A stretch of 31,169 bases of DNA from a virus. Shown piece by piece: positions 21,410-29,777 of the stretch. Both the position numbers and the translations under genes were made by a program. Location: positions 1-31,169 of IMG/VR virus record IMGVR_UViG_3300033144_007188. One strand, written 5' to 3'. The notes under the pieces were generated by a model. The model saw only the letters and a program-made list of their open reading frames with translations, did not search any database and had not been told where the DNA came from. Within the stretch, counting starts at the first letter, position 1, and the number at the start of each line of letters is the position of its first letter.

Positions 21410-24136
21410 TTACTTGCCATAGATACCTATTCGAGGTATTGATTTCGACAACGTATTGATACTATTATCAACAACTCCAAGAAGTTTGTTTGCTAACGCT
21501 GTATTCTTGGCTGTCTTTTGTGCAGAATCATCCGACTTCATGAATGCATCTTGCAGAGACTTTCCATAATCGGCAAATCCAAAACGACCCCCTCCCATTG
21601 CCGGCTCTGTTGTCGCCTGATCCCTTTGTGCCATGAGCCTGCGTCGTGCCAACCACAGTCGCTTCATGGCTTCTTCTGGGGCCAAACCTCCGGGGAGGCC
21701 AGCTTGTCCGCGTTTCGTCAAATGCATTATGTCAGACAAGAAACCATGCATCTTTTCCATGGGCGTTTCGATTTCTTGTCTTATGTTTGCTGCCAAGCTT
21801 TCAAAATGCTGTTCTTGGTTCCTTCTCTTTTGCATCTGCTCTCGCATCTGTTCTAACCGAGCATTTTTGCGTTTAGTTTGCATCTCTCCCATCGGGGTCT
21901 TATCCCACTCCAACTGAAGAAATCGTCTTGCTGCTCCTTCAAGTTCGGGAAACTGCCTTGTAATAATAGATACCTGTTGAGACAAGAAACTGAATTCGCG
22001 TTGGATTGAGGCAGGATCCAATTCCTGTATTCCTGCAAACAACTCCCTTCTGAAATCCATCGTCACCTTGGCCATCTCTGCTGCTCTTCTTCTCATGGCT
22101 CCAGTGTTTGCTTTATCTCCGCTGGGAATACCAAGAGATTTGGTAGAATTATCCCGCAACGCAAACAATTCTTTTTGCGTCACTATCATCTCTCTGTCTA
22201 ACCTCACCATTTCCTGCGACCAATGGCTTTGGACTCTGAAAAACTCGCGTGACTTCTTCTTGGCTTCATCATACTGTCTTCCCAGATCAGCCAGATGGAA
22301 TTTCAGCGTAGTCTCTCTCACTCGATTTTGGCGAGCAGCTACTATGGCCAATGCTTGCCCCATCCCCACAAGTTTGCCTGTGGTTCGATCTATGGTCACA
22401 CCGAGAGGACCATACATGGACTCCAGCTCTTCTACAATCCCGCGAGCTTTTCCCATCTGATCATTGCTGAGCTTGCCACCTATAGCCAAGTTCCGCAAAT
22501 CTGTTGCCAACTTGCTTGCTGTGGCTGCTTGATTTTTCCCCCGCTCAACGAACTCCCCAGATATCTTATTCCCTTCTTCTATGATCTTGTTCACTTTTCT
22601 CCACTCAAGTGCCACTACACCGGCGACCGCTGCCAAACCTACCAGCATGGCGATTATAGGATGAGCAATAACCGCTCCCATGGCAATGGCAAGTCCATCC
22701 ATGGCAAATGAAACAGCTACTATCGAATGAATCATGACAGTGTCCATGAAAACTGCCACGGCCATCAAAGCAACCTTCCATTTTCCCATAACCGCCATGG
22801 ACACTCCTATAACACCACCCAAAGCTCCATAGACTGCACTCAACTTCACTACAGCAAATTGCATAGTAACGAGAGCCACCGTTAACAACCCAGCTATTCT
22901 TATCACTTTCCACTGAGCAGACCGAAATTCCTGAAATGGTAAATAATCTAAAGCACCACCCAGCTTGTAAACCCATGAAATAAATTTTGCAAACACTGCT
23001 GAACCTGCCCTGACATCATCGAGTAAAGGCTCAATCAATTTCAAAACTGGAGTCAACCCTGCAATGGCCACTTCACCCAGAACAGATCGCACCTTCTTCA
23101 GCATGCCCCAAAACGTATCCAGCTTTGCTTCGGAAACTTCAGCAGAACGACCCAAGTCTTCCAGCAATCCCACTTGCGTTTCTTCTACGAAAGTGGTAGT
23201 GGCCAACAAGTCAAGCACGCCAAGAATTTCCCTGGCTCGCATGCCAAACAATGCTGCTGCGGCAGCTCCCTTTTTTATGGGATCTGTTGGCATAGCCAAA
23301 GCGATGGCTTTGAACAAACCAACCAGATCCAAAACCCCAGACTCCTTGCCGACGAAAGCTTCCACTTGGATGTTCATCGCTCGCAAAGCATCTTCAGCTT
23401 CCTTCGGCTGAGCGGCCAATCGGAACAAGGCCATCGAAAGAGCTGTACCAGCCCTGCTCATCTCTGTTCCCGCACGCCCCATCCCGGTAAGGAGGGCTAC
23501 AGTATCCCGAAAACTGACGTTCATCGTAGTGGTGATTGACCCCAATGACTGCAACCCTTGAGCCAGATCCCTTGCAGTGATCTGAGCTCTGGATTGGGCG
23601 GAAGACAAGAAGTCAGCAATCTTACCAGTGTCAGCAGCCTCCATCTTGTACTTCCGCATGTTGTCGACCACGATCTTGGCCGACTCAGCCAGTTCCAAAT
23701 TTGCAGACGATGCCAAGTTGAGAACACCGGGCACTGCCGCTATAGATTCTTGGGCACTCAATCCACCAAGCACCATCCAATCCAAAGCTTCAGCTGATTG
23801 TCTGGCAGTGAATTGCGTCGTTGCTCCCAACTCTCGAGCAGTCAAGTTGAGCATTTGAAATGCTTTACTGCCTTCTTCTCCCAGCAGCCGAGCATTTGCT
23901 CGGACATCCACCATCTTCCGCTCGAACCCGACGACTTCCTGAGAGGCCGCGGCGAATATACCTGCAAAACCAGCCACTCCTCCCATCACCATGGCCGTCG
24001 ACAAAGCTCGTCCCATGGCCATGCCAATCTTGGAAGTCTGGGCAGTGACTGGCCCTTTCAATGCAGCAAAGTCCGAAGACACCCGAGAAGAGTCTGCTCG
24101 AACTGCGACGTAGGCTCTGGCTAATTCTAATCCCAC
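21410..24136 (-). CDS. Tail tape measure protein (908 aa)
   Basis: Sets tail length and passes through the tail tube. The N-terminal third matches the TP901-type tape measure core: SQEVVGFERKMVDVRANARL (about 65-84), then LGATTQFTARQSAEALDWMV and LTGMGRAGTEMSRAGTALSM. The central part has several hydrophobic segments (VALMAVAVFMDTVMIHSIVA and others) typical of tape measures, and the C-terminal part is long helices rich in Gln/Glu/Lys/Arg. By the rough rule of 0.15 nm per residue, a tail near 135 nm is expected. The start is GTG at 24136 with AGGAGG 8 bases upstream; a nearer ATG stops after five codons. Confidence 0.9.
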   Translation of the reverse strand: MGLELARAYVAVRADSSRVSSDFAALKGPVTAQTSKIGMAMGRALSTAMVMGGVAGFAGIFAAASQEVVGFERKMVDVRANARLLGEEGSKAFQMLNLTARELGATTQFTARQSAEALDWMVLGGLSAQESIAAVPGVLNLASSANLELAESAKIVVDNMRKYKMEAADTGKIADFLSSAQSRAQITARDLAQGLQSLGSITTTMNVSFRDTVALLTGMGRAGTEMSRAGTALSMALFRLAAQPKEAEDALRAMNIQVEAFVGKESGVLDLVGLFKAIALAMPTDPIKKGAAAAALFGMRAREILGVLDLLATTTFVEETQVGLLEDLGRSAEVSEAKLDTFWGMLKKVRSVLGEVAIAGLTPVLKLIEPLLDDVRAGSAVFAKFISWVYKLGGALDYLPFQEFRSAQWKVIRIAGLLTVALVTMQFAVVKLSAVYGALGGVIGVSMAVMGKWKVALMAVAVFMDTVMIHSIVAVSFAMDGLAIAMGAVIAHPIIAMLVGLAAVAGVVALEWRKVNKIIEEGNKISGEFVERGKNQAATASKLATDLRNLAIGGKLSNDQMGKARGIVEELESMYGPLGVTIDRTTGKLVGMGQALAIVAARQNRVRETTLKFHLADLGRQYDEAKKKSREFFRVQSHWSQEMVRLDREMIVTQKELFALRDNSTKSLGIPSGDKANTGAMRRRAAEMAKVTMDFRRELFAGIQELDPASIQREFSFLSQQVSIITRQFPELEGAARRFLQLEWDKTPMGEMQTKRKNARLEQMREQMQKRRNQEQHFESLAANIRQEIETPMEKMHGFLSDIMHLTKRGQAGLPGGLAPEEAMKRLWLARRRLMAQRDQATTEPAMGGGRFGFADYGKSLQDAFMKSDDSAQKTAKNTALANKLLGVVDNSINTLSKSIPRIGIYGK

Positions 24137-24168
24137 AAAACCATCCTCCTATACCACATCTCTATTTT

Positions 24169-24897
24169 CTATACCCGTTCTGAAGAATGTTTCACCTTTA
24201 AGTGGGCTTGACGATTCTTTTCGATCGCCTCTTTTGTATGCTTTCGTCCCTTCATCGGAGACGGCAATGCCTGCTTGCGTTTTGTTTCACTAATTTTCCG
24301 TTTTGTTTCTTCCGAATGAAGCTTTCCCAACCTTGCTTCTCGCATTTTCTGCTTAGATTCTTCCGTATGCTTTCTTCCTTCGAAACTACAAACAGGAGAT
24401 TTTCCCTGCCGAGATGGATCAGGCTTCCCCTTGTTCCATGCTGTTCGTCCTGTCGTCGCCTGGCTGATCGCGAGTCGTGTTTTGAGAGTCCTCTTTCTCC
24501 CTCGGTGAAAATCTGCAACCCTCTTCCGAATTTCGGGAGTTCTCGCCTGCCGCATTTTTTCTTTCAACCTATCCATATCTTCTTCACTTTTCACCCCAAA
24601 CGTATCTCCCCCTTCACCACCATCCGTCATGTTATAACCATCAGGATACTTCGTCTTCAATGCTCTGATAGCGGCTATCTCTGATTCATTCAAATCGTCG
24701 GGATCGTCTGAACGCATAAGTACCTTCCACTCAAAAACATCAAGTTCATACTTACGCAACGCACGATGAAACAGAAATTTTGATCCATCCAAAGCCATCT
24801 CTAAATGGGAGATCATCCTCCTCCTCATAGAAACTTTCGTCTTCCCTACATACCCCTTCCCATTCAACAAGTTTCTGGCTAGGTAAACACACCCCAT
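24169..24897 (-). CDS. GIY-YIG homing endonuclease with NUMOD3 repeats (242 aa)
   Basis: MGCVYLARNLLNGKGYVGKT starts a GIY-YIG nuclease domain, with the conserved Arg/His region (MRRRMISHLE) and Glu (NESEIAAI) and the terminal GYNMTDGGEGG. The C-terminal half holds several NUMOD3-type DNA-binding repeats (GRKHTEESKQKMREARLG, HSEETKRKISETKR, GRKHTKEAIEKNRQAH). The ATG at 24897 has AAGGAG upstream, within the end of the chaperone extension gene. It sits exactly between the tail assembly chaperone and tape measure genes. Confidence 0.92.
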   Translation of the reverse strand: MGCVYLARNLLNGKGYVGKTKVSMRRRMISHLEMALDGSKFLFHRALRKYELDVFEWKVLMRSDDPDDLNESEIAAIRALKTKYPDGYNMTDGGEGGDTFGVKSEEDMDRLKEKMRQARTPEIRKRVADFHRGRKRTLKTRLAISQATTGRTAWNKGKPDPSRQGKSPVCSFEGRKHTEESKQKMREARLGKLHSEETKRKISETKRKQALPSPMKGRKHTKEAIEKNRQAHLKVKHSSERV

Positions 24898-24898
24898 C

Positions 24899-25974
24899 TC
24901 ATCTCCTTCTCTTTCTACCTGGCTTCTTGGCCGAGGCATCTTCCAATGCCTTCTTGGCCTGCTCTTTCTCCATCAACTGCCTGGCCAACGACTTTCCTTC
25001 AACGCGTGCCTTGATCAGTTGGCCATCCGGAGTTCTCCCTTTGATCATCCCATCTTCATCTGCCTTTACTTCAAATGGTCCCATCGACTGTGTTCTTCCA
25101 CCCAACTTCATCAAGCCTCTGTCACACAATCGAAACCAGATTTGATCTGACGTCCATTGAGCAATGTCATTTGGCTGGAATCCACCTCCACCATCCCATG
25201 GATTGTCGCAAAGCAGTCGAAGCATCCATGCATTTACCTTTCCCATGCCCACCAACAGCCCGCCGGTCTCCACGATATCTTTTCCGTCTTCTGCTTCTCC
25301 TTCTGACAGACGGTTGAGCTCGGCGGGCCCTATCCATTTCCCAAGTCAGGTGTAGTTATGTCTTCCACCATCCTCGACGCTTCGAAGATGGATGCAAGGG
25401 GCCACTGTCCCACATCCTCTCTGGTCAATTCCGGATGCTCTTTCTTCAAAGAACTGTGGATGAATGACACCTTGCCTTGAAAACAGCCAGTGATCCACCA
25501 CTGATCATATCTCACCTTGGCTTGGATCGGTTTCTGCTTGGTCATCTCCTCCACTTCGGCAGATGTGACCTGCTCCTGGTCCAAAGCAACAGCCAGCAAG
25601 ACAAGGACTCTCCCATCATCTGGCTCTGTTTTTTCATCACCAGTTCCTACATCCTTCAGAAATCCTTTTGCCCATGCTCTCGCTGCAGGCGTTACGGGAA
25701 GCTTGGAAGTGTCATAAGCCATCTTTTTCGGGATGTCATCCAATGACAACTGGCTCACTTCTTCAAACTTCTTTGCCAGCAACAAATCTGCCATATCTCC
25801 AAGCAAGTCTTTGTTGCTGCTGTATGTCTGAAGAACTTGCCGACGATAGAATTGAAGAGCCTCTTGCTCCAAGTCGCAGAGCTGCTGCACCACGACTGGA
25901 CGCAGCTTGTACTCTTTTCCTCCTATCTTGAAATTCCTTCCCGCTGCCATCGCTCTGGCTTCTTTGTCACTCAT
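24899..25974 (-). CDS. Tail assembly chaperone, frameshift product (GT-like, about 358 aa)
   Basis: By analogy with lambda G/GT, ribosomes slipping -1 at GGGAAAT (25336-25342) join the first 213 residues of the shorter chaperone to a 145-residue extension read to 24899. The extension begins WIGPAELNRLSEGEAEDGK in the -1 frame, has no independent ribosome binding site, and ends in a basic tail (KKPGRKRRR). It lies just before the tape measure gene, the conserved position for these chaperones. A GTG at 25273 in the extension is unlikely to be a true start. Confidence 0.85.
25330..25974 (-). CDS. Tail assembly chaperone (G-like, 214 aa)
   Basis: Zero-frame product of the chaperone pair. It starts MSDKEARAMAAGRNFKIGGK and has a short beta-rich N-terminus (IGGKEYKLRPVV) followed by helices, as in lambda gpG-like proteins. 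The stop TAG lies one codon after the slippery heptamer. The ATG overlaps the upstream sulfotransferase stop (ATGA). It probably binds the tape measure protein and recruits tail tube subunits. Confidence 0.8.
   Translation of the reverse strand: MSDKEARAMAAGRNFKIGGKEYKLRPVVVQQLCDLEQEALQFYRRQVLQTYSSNKDLLGDMADLLLAKKFEEVSQLSLDDIPKKMAYDTSKLPVTPAARAWAKGFLKDVGTGDEKTEPDDGRVLVLLAVALDQEQVTSAEVEEMTKQKPIQAKVRYDQWWITGCFQGKVSFIHSSLKKEHPELTREDVGQWPLASIFEASRMVEDITTPDLGNG
25336..25342 (-). other. Programmed -1 frameshift slippery site (GGGAAAT)
   Basis: On the minus strand, in zero frame, G GGA AAT fits X XXY YYZ. It is almost identical to the GGGAAAG of lambda G/GT. TAG follows one codon later, and the -1 frame stays open for 145 codons. 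Confidence 0.9.
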
Positions 25975-26699
25975 GTCGGTTCTCCTGTGTCGAAGTTTCT
26001 GTAAACTCGTTTCTGAAAAGTGTCTTCACCATAAAATCGACGAAGCAAAACTCGCTCACTCCTTTCTATTCGTTTCCTTTGTTCCTCGGTTACTTCAATG
26101 GGTGGAGCCTTTATACTCCGTATTTTATTCCTTGCATGCCTGATCTCTTTTATCTGCTCTCGTCTCGTGTTCCACAAATCCCCATAGCCAAGCTTCGTTA
26201 GTACATCTTCTGTATCTTGCTCAAGCGTTTCAGTACGTCCAATGAAATAACAAAACTCCCCCTTAGGCGGGCCAACGAAACGCTCGAACCATCTCGTGGC
26301 CCAGCCAGGTTCCTCCTCGATCATTTCATCCAACCACTCACTGAAGTCTGGTTTCCAACGAAGGATGGCTTCGCTAATTGCGATAACCTGCTTGTTACCT
26401 TTGGTCAACCGATGCATCTCGTCGGGTCTGTTCTTCCATGATCGAGTTGTGAATCTCCACACTGAGATGTAATAATCAACAGGATGTCGTACGAAGGCAA
26501 ATACCAAACCCACTCGACCCCAAAGCTCCGGACGGATGTGTGGAATGAGCGTATGCTTTTTCGGGCGATATGGCTCTCCAACCCGTCCCCACTTGTCCAT
26601 CGGGATACCACCTCGATACATTGCTTCTTTTATCCATGTTCCCCCAGTACGAGGAACATGAAGAAACAGAGCTTTCTTCTCAGGCAGATAGTAAGACAT
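25971..26699 (-). CDS. Sulfotransferase family protein (242 aa)
   Basis: ALFLHVPRTGGTWIKEAMYR (10-29) is the PAPS 5'-phosphosulfate loop (P-R-T-G-G-T), and VFAFVRHPVDYYISVWRF (66-83) the 3'-phosphate motif (R-H-P-x-x-x-x-x-S). The C-terminus is basic and helical. It sits among tail genes rather than in the main glycan island, between a methyltransferase and the chaperone pair, with TAATG and ATGA junctions. Probably sulfates a sugar or a Tyr/Ser on a virion component. Confidence 0.8.
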   Translation of the reverse strand: MSYYLPEKKALFLHVPRTGGTWIKEAMYRGGIPMDKWGRVGEPYRPKKHTLIPHIRPELWGRVGLVFAFVRHPVDYYISVWRFTTRSWKNRPDEMHRLTKGNKQVIAISEAILRWKPDFSEWLDEMIEEEPGWATRWFERFVGPPKGEFCYFIGRTETLEQDTEDVLTKLGYGDLWNTRREQIKEIRHARNKIRSIKAPPIEVTEEQRKRIERSERVLLRRFYGEDTFQKRVYRNFDTGEPT

Positions 26700-27334
26700 T
26701 ACAACTTCTCGTATGCTTCCATATAATCATTTTTCCAAATCATTTTGACTGACCGCCCATTCCTTTCCAGAAACAGTTCCAATCCTTCCTTAGCAAATCC
26801 ACTCTTCTTCCTGGGAGTATTGATCTGATCAAAGATAATCCACCCCCCTGGACGCACCAATCGCAAACCCAACTCACCATCTCCTGTTGTAGTCAATTCA
26901 TGGTGATCACCATCTATGAAGAACAAATCAATCGAATTCTTCTTCATGCCAGAAAAGCCTTGCTTCAATGCCAATGCTTTACCGACTACATCATTACTAT
27001 TTCCACGAACTAATGCGCACCTGTCTTTCCATGGTGATAAATTGTGGTATGCACGAAAACGAATGCTTTCCATAACCTCTTCGTCAAACTTTGCCGACAT
27101 CAACCAAGGGTCAATTCCTACTGCATAACTTTTTGGGTGTGTTAAAACATATTGCATCATCCAAACCAATGACATTCCCTCAAAAACCCCAATTTCTACA
27201 TAAGATATGGGCTTGTCTTTCCAAACTGGATAAATATAATCGCGAAACGTTGGTAAGTTGGTGTTGAGAAACCATTTGGCTGTAAACTGAAACTCGTGAT
27301 ATTCAACTGGCTTGATCGGCATCAGACGTGTCAT
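26699..27334 (-). CDS. Methyltransferase, Methyltransf_24-like (211 aa)
   Basis: ISYVEIGVFEGMSLVWMM (about 43-60) is motif I and IDLFFIDGDHHE the D-x-D-H loop of the TylF/Methyltransf_24 group, followed by RPGGWIIFDQINTP. Third member of this group in the window, with 7325-7879 and 7876-8496. AGGAG lies 7 bases before the ATG at 27334. Confidence 0.8.
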   Translation of the reverse strand: MTRLMPIKPVEYHEFQFTAKWFLNTNLPTFRDYIYPVWKDKPISYVEIGVFEGMSLVWMMQYVLTHPKSYAVGIDPWLMSAKFDEEVMESIRFRAYHNLSPWKDRCALVRGNSNDVVGKALALKQGFSGMKKNSIDLFFIDGDHHELTTTGDGELGLRLVRPGGWIIFDQINTPRKKSGFAKEGLELFLERNGRSVKMIWKNDYMEAYEKL

Positions 27335-27336
27335 TT

Positions 27337-27993
27337 TCAATCTCCTGTTTGTCGCCTATTATGCAATTTCTGTTTTTGTAAAAACCTTTTATTGCAGAAT
27401 AGTCCATCTTTACTGAATCGCGATACCAAAACAAACCCATTTCGTTTTAATAGCCTTGTTACATTCCCGATGTGTCCAGTCACCCAATCCGTCAACTCCA
27501 CACATATCCAACCGGTACTTTCAAGCGTCTTTTTTGCTCCTTTCAATGCAAGCACTTCTCCACCATCAATGTCCATCCACATAAAATATGGCGGCTTGCA
27601 AAAAAGATCTTTTGTGAGATCATCGATCGCGACTGCCTTGACTTCCTTCCAGAGCCCCAATTCCTTGTGCTTAATTTGTTCTCTACATTGCAATGATCTA
27701 CACTTTGAGCAGAAATAAACTATCGTCGTTTTTTCATAAGCAACTGCTTGGATATACTTCATCTTGTCGCGATGATCAGAACGCATTGGTCTTATATCAA
27801 TCCCCAAAATTGGCACGGATGGATGAATCCAACGCCAGATAGCCATCTCTGGAGCCGATCCGACGCCTACATTGATAATAGACCCCATCACGAATCTACC
27901 ATACCGATGCATCATCCAGAGACAGTGCATTGCCACTTTTCGATTGTAAATAACACCAATAAAATCCTCCGGATTCGTGAGATTCTGAACCAT
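27337..27993 (-). CDS. FkbM-family methyltransferase (218 aa)
   Basis: GSIINVGVGSAPEMAIW (37-53) is motif I, and YFMWMDIDGGEVLALKGAKK matches the FkbM D-x-D/E-G-x-E-x-x-x-L-x-G signature, then WICVEL. Cysteines (CSKCRSLQC) in the middle may bind metal. I choose the ATG at 27993 because GGAG lies 6 bases upstream; the ATG at 28029 adds 12 residues but has a poor site. Second FkbM enzyme of the window. Confidence 0.75.
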   Translation of the reverse strand: MVQNLTNPEDFIGVIYNRKVAMHCLWMMHRYGRFVMGSIINVGVGSAPEMAIWRWIHPSVPILGIDIRPMRSDHRDKMKYIQAVAYEKTTIVYFCSKCRSLQCREQIKHKELGLWKEVKAVAIDDLTKDLFCKPPYFMWMDIDGGEVLALKGAKKTLESTGWICVELTDWVTGHIGNVTRLLKRNGFVLVSRFSKDGLFCNKRFLQKQKLHNRRQTGD

Positions 27994-28066
27994 TAGATTC
28001 TCCAGATTAGATTCCCGTTTAAGCCCCATAGGACCGTCCCTAATAGACTACTATCCAGGAGAAAGT

Positions 28067-28072
28067 ATTATA
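28067..28072 (-). promoter_or_regulatory. Possible -10 element (TATAAT)
   Basis: An exact TATAAT in the 114-base gap upstream of the FkbM gene on the minus strand. No -35 resembling TTGACA at 15-19 bases and no TGn extension. Weak evidence for a promoter that would serve the FkbM-methyltransferase-sulfotransferase-chaperone genes. Confidence 0.25.
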
Positions 28073-28107
28073 TACCCCCTTCCTAACAGAGCCCCTTAGA
28101 CACGATC

Positions 28108-28356
28108 CTAGAGATTCTCCCCCATCATAGGGAGCTGTATGGCCTTAACCAACTTCTGCGTCAGCGAACCTTCGGGGCAGCGGGAGGGAATAAAGCCCAA
28201 GACATGGGCAGTCTCGACTGAGACTTTTCGGAGGGGAGAGTTCGAGGCAGGTTCTCGTCGGGTTCGCTCGCTTCTACACGTTTCACACGGACACGAGGGC
28301 CAGTGATGGATCTCCATCTTCATGACCGTTAACAACTCGTCGGCTGGATCGTTCAT
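28108..28356 (-). CDS. Small protein with Cys motif (82 aa)
   Basis: The start is the ATG at 28356 (MNDPADELLTVMKMEIHHWP), with AGGAG 9 bases upstream. It overlaps the radical SAM 3' end by 74 bases in another frame. PSCPCETCRSERTRR has a C-x-C-x-x-C pattern with an Arg-rich tail, possibly a small metal-binding protein. The radical SAM neighbour makes a substrate or accessory peptide conceivable, but nothing in the sequence proves it. Confidence 0.45.
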   Translation of the reverse strand: MNDPADELLTVMKMEIHHWPSCPCETCRSERTRREPASNSPLRKVSVETAHVLGFIPSRCPEGSLTQKLVKAIQLPMMGENL

Positions 28357-29128
28357 TGGTTTGTTCTCCTGGTTGTAAAAACTCTTTCGGCAGACGTTCC
28401 CAGAAATAACGAGGGTGAGGAGGATCATCTTGCCAACGCTCTATTGCTTCTTGAAAGGTCTTGGTAGTTTCCGGTATCTTGCCGGCCTTGACCTTGCGTG
28501 TGATTACATGACGTTCTCTTTTCGTCAAGCTGTAAAGACAATGCTGACAGACAGAAGGACGACCCATCATTACAGGTAATGGTTCATAGGTGTCTTCGTC
28601 AAGCATCGCTCCCAATATGCCAGCTACACCGCAAGAGGTAAATCCAAAGCAGTCAAACCACCGACCGCAATAGATCTGCTGGACGCATTGCTGAGTGAAT
28701 CCAAACTTCGGTTCTATGCCGAGATCAGCCGGCGAGACGTTGAATGGAGTGAACAGTTCGGTTTTCTGTTGACTCGATACAGGTACAACAGAAAACCGAC
28801 CGGGAACCCCACGCAGCCTTGGAATGATTCCATTCGAATAGATCCTGAACCATCCACTTCTTGGGGCCCACGTATCGTTTACCGCGTGAAGCAACTCCTT
28901 CAAGTTCGGATGAAGCATCGGTTCTCCACCCGTAACGCGAAGCTTCCCAATCTTGATCCCATAGTGCTTCAACAAACGAGAAGCAACTCGGATCTCTTCT
29001 ACGGTGACATCCGTATTCACCTTCCAACGGACGACATCCAAATGCTGTACACACCACTTACAAGACGCGTTGCAGCGATAACTTATCGCAATCTGATACG
29101 GAATTGGATTAGCAGTAAAGTCGATCAT
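28283..29128 (-). CDS. Radical SAM protein (281 aa)
   Basis: SYRCNASCKWC (16-26) is the canonical C-x3-C-x2-C [4Fe-4S] motif (Cys 19, 23, 26) and RVTGGEPMLHPNL (64-76) the SAM-binding G-G-E-P. The C-terminal third has further Cys (CVQQIYCGRWFDCFGFTSCG, later CQHC) that may hold an auxiliary cluster as in SPASM-type enzymes. The protein is shorter than most SPASM enzymes. Its ATG overlaps the homing endonuclease stop (ATGA), and a perfect 10-base palindrome (29131-29140) lies just upstream. Its substrate is unknown; a sugar or a virion protein are both possible. Confidence 0.85.
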   Translation of the reverse strand: MIDFTANPIPYQIAISYRCNASCKWCVQHLDVVRWKVNTDVTVEEIRVASRLLKHYGIKIGKLRVTGGEPMLHPNLKELLHAVNDTWAPRSGWFRIYSNGIIPRLRGVPGRFSVVPVSSQQKTELFTPFNVSPADLGIEPKFGFTQQCVQQIYCGRWFDCFGFTSCGVAGILGAMLDEDTYEPLPVMMGRPSVCQHCLYSLTKRERHVITRKVKAGKIPETTKTFQEAIERWQDDPPHPRYFWERLPKEFLQPGEQTNERSSRRVVNGHEDGDPSLALVSV

Positions 29129-29766
29129 GCGACAGCTGTCTCTATCTCCAACCTTTCGATACTCTGCTTCAACCTAGTGATTCTAATTTTCCGTATCGTT
29201 TCCGGTGAACGTTTTCTACCTTTGTTCACCTTGCCAAGCTTTCGTCTATGTTCAGCAGAAAAAATCTTGCCTTTATGAGACAAACTCATCTTCTGCTTCG
29301 TTTCTTCAGAATGCTTCTTTCCTAATTGCGATTGCCGATTTTTTTCGATCGTTTCCTTCGTATGCTTCCATCCCACACGTCTTCTTCCTCGATTCCACTG
29401 ATTGCTAATCATATCTGGACGAGGCTTGCCTAATTTGGATTGCCTGACTTTTTCTTTTGTCTCATCTGAAAGTCTACCCCCTTCACCTCCTTCCGTTAGA
29501 TTATACCCATTCGGAGCTACCGTTCTTAGAAAATCAATTGTCATCATCTCCAACTCATCCAATTCTTCCGGATCATCGGTCTCAAACAACACCATACCAG
29601 AAAAATTGTGGCTTCCATATTTCCTTAAAGCACAATGAAAGGCTGTCTTAGAATCCTTCCTCGCTGCACTTTTATGCTCCCGCTTTCGTTTCCTATACGA
29701 ATGAATCGTTTTTCCAACATACAGCTTACTATTCATCTTATTACGTATGAGATATACACATCCCAC
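29125..29766 (-). CDS. GIY-YIG homing endonuclease with NUMOD3 repeats (213 aa)
   Basis: The GTG start at 29766 (VGCVYLIRNKMNSKLYVGKT) has GAGGAG 6 bases upstream; the frame is open to 30006 but that part lies in the tail tube gene. GIY-YIG pair, Arg/Lys block (YRKRKREHK), Glu (LDELEMMTID) and GYNLTEGGEGG define the nuclease domain. The rest is NUMOD3-type repeats (LSDETKEKVRQSKLGK, HSEETKQKMSLSHKGK, FSAEHRRKLGKVNKGR). It is inserted next to the start of the radical SAM gene, whose first codons exist on both sides of it. Confidence 0.92.
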   Translation of the reverse strand: MGCVYLIRNKMNSKLYVGKTIHSYRKRKREHKSAARKDSKTAFHCALRKYGSHNFSGMVLFETDDPEELDELEMMTIDFLRTVAPNGYNLTEGGEGGRLSDETKEKVRQSKLGKPRPDMISNQWNRGRRRVGWKHTKETIEKNRQSQLGKKHSEETKQKMSLSHKGKIFSAEHRRKLGKVNKGRKRSPETIRKIRITRLKQSIERLEIETAVA

Positions 29767-29777
29767 TGCAAACTCCT

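Noticed and set aside
24899-25273. Independent 124-aa gene with a GTG start
   Set aside because: The frame is open well upstream to the slippery site, and no Shine-Dalgarno sequence precedes the GTG. It is better explained as the frameshift extension.
28688-29278. A 196-codon plus-strand frame
   Set aside because: It is antisense to the radical SAM and endonuclease genes and has no supporting motif or start site.
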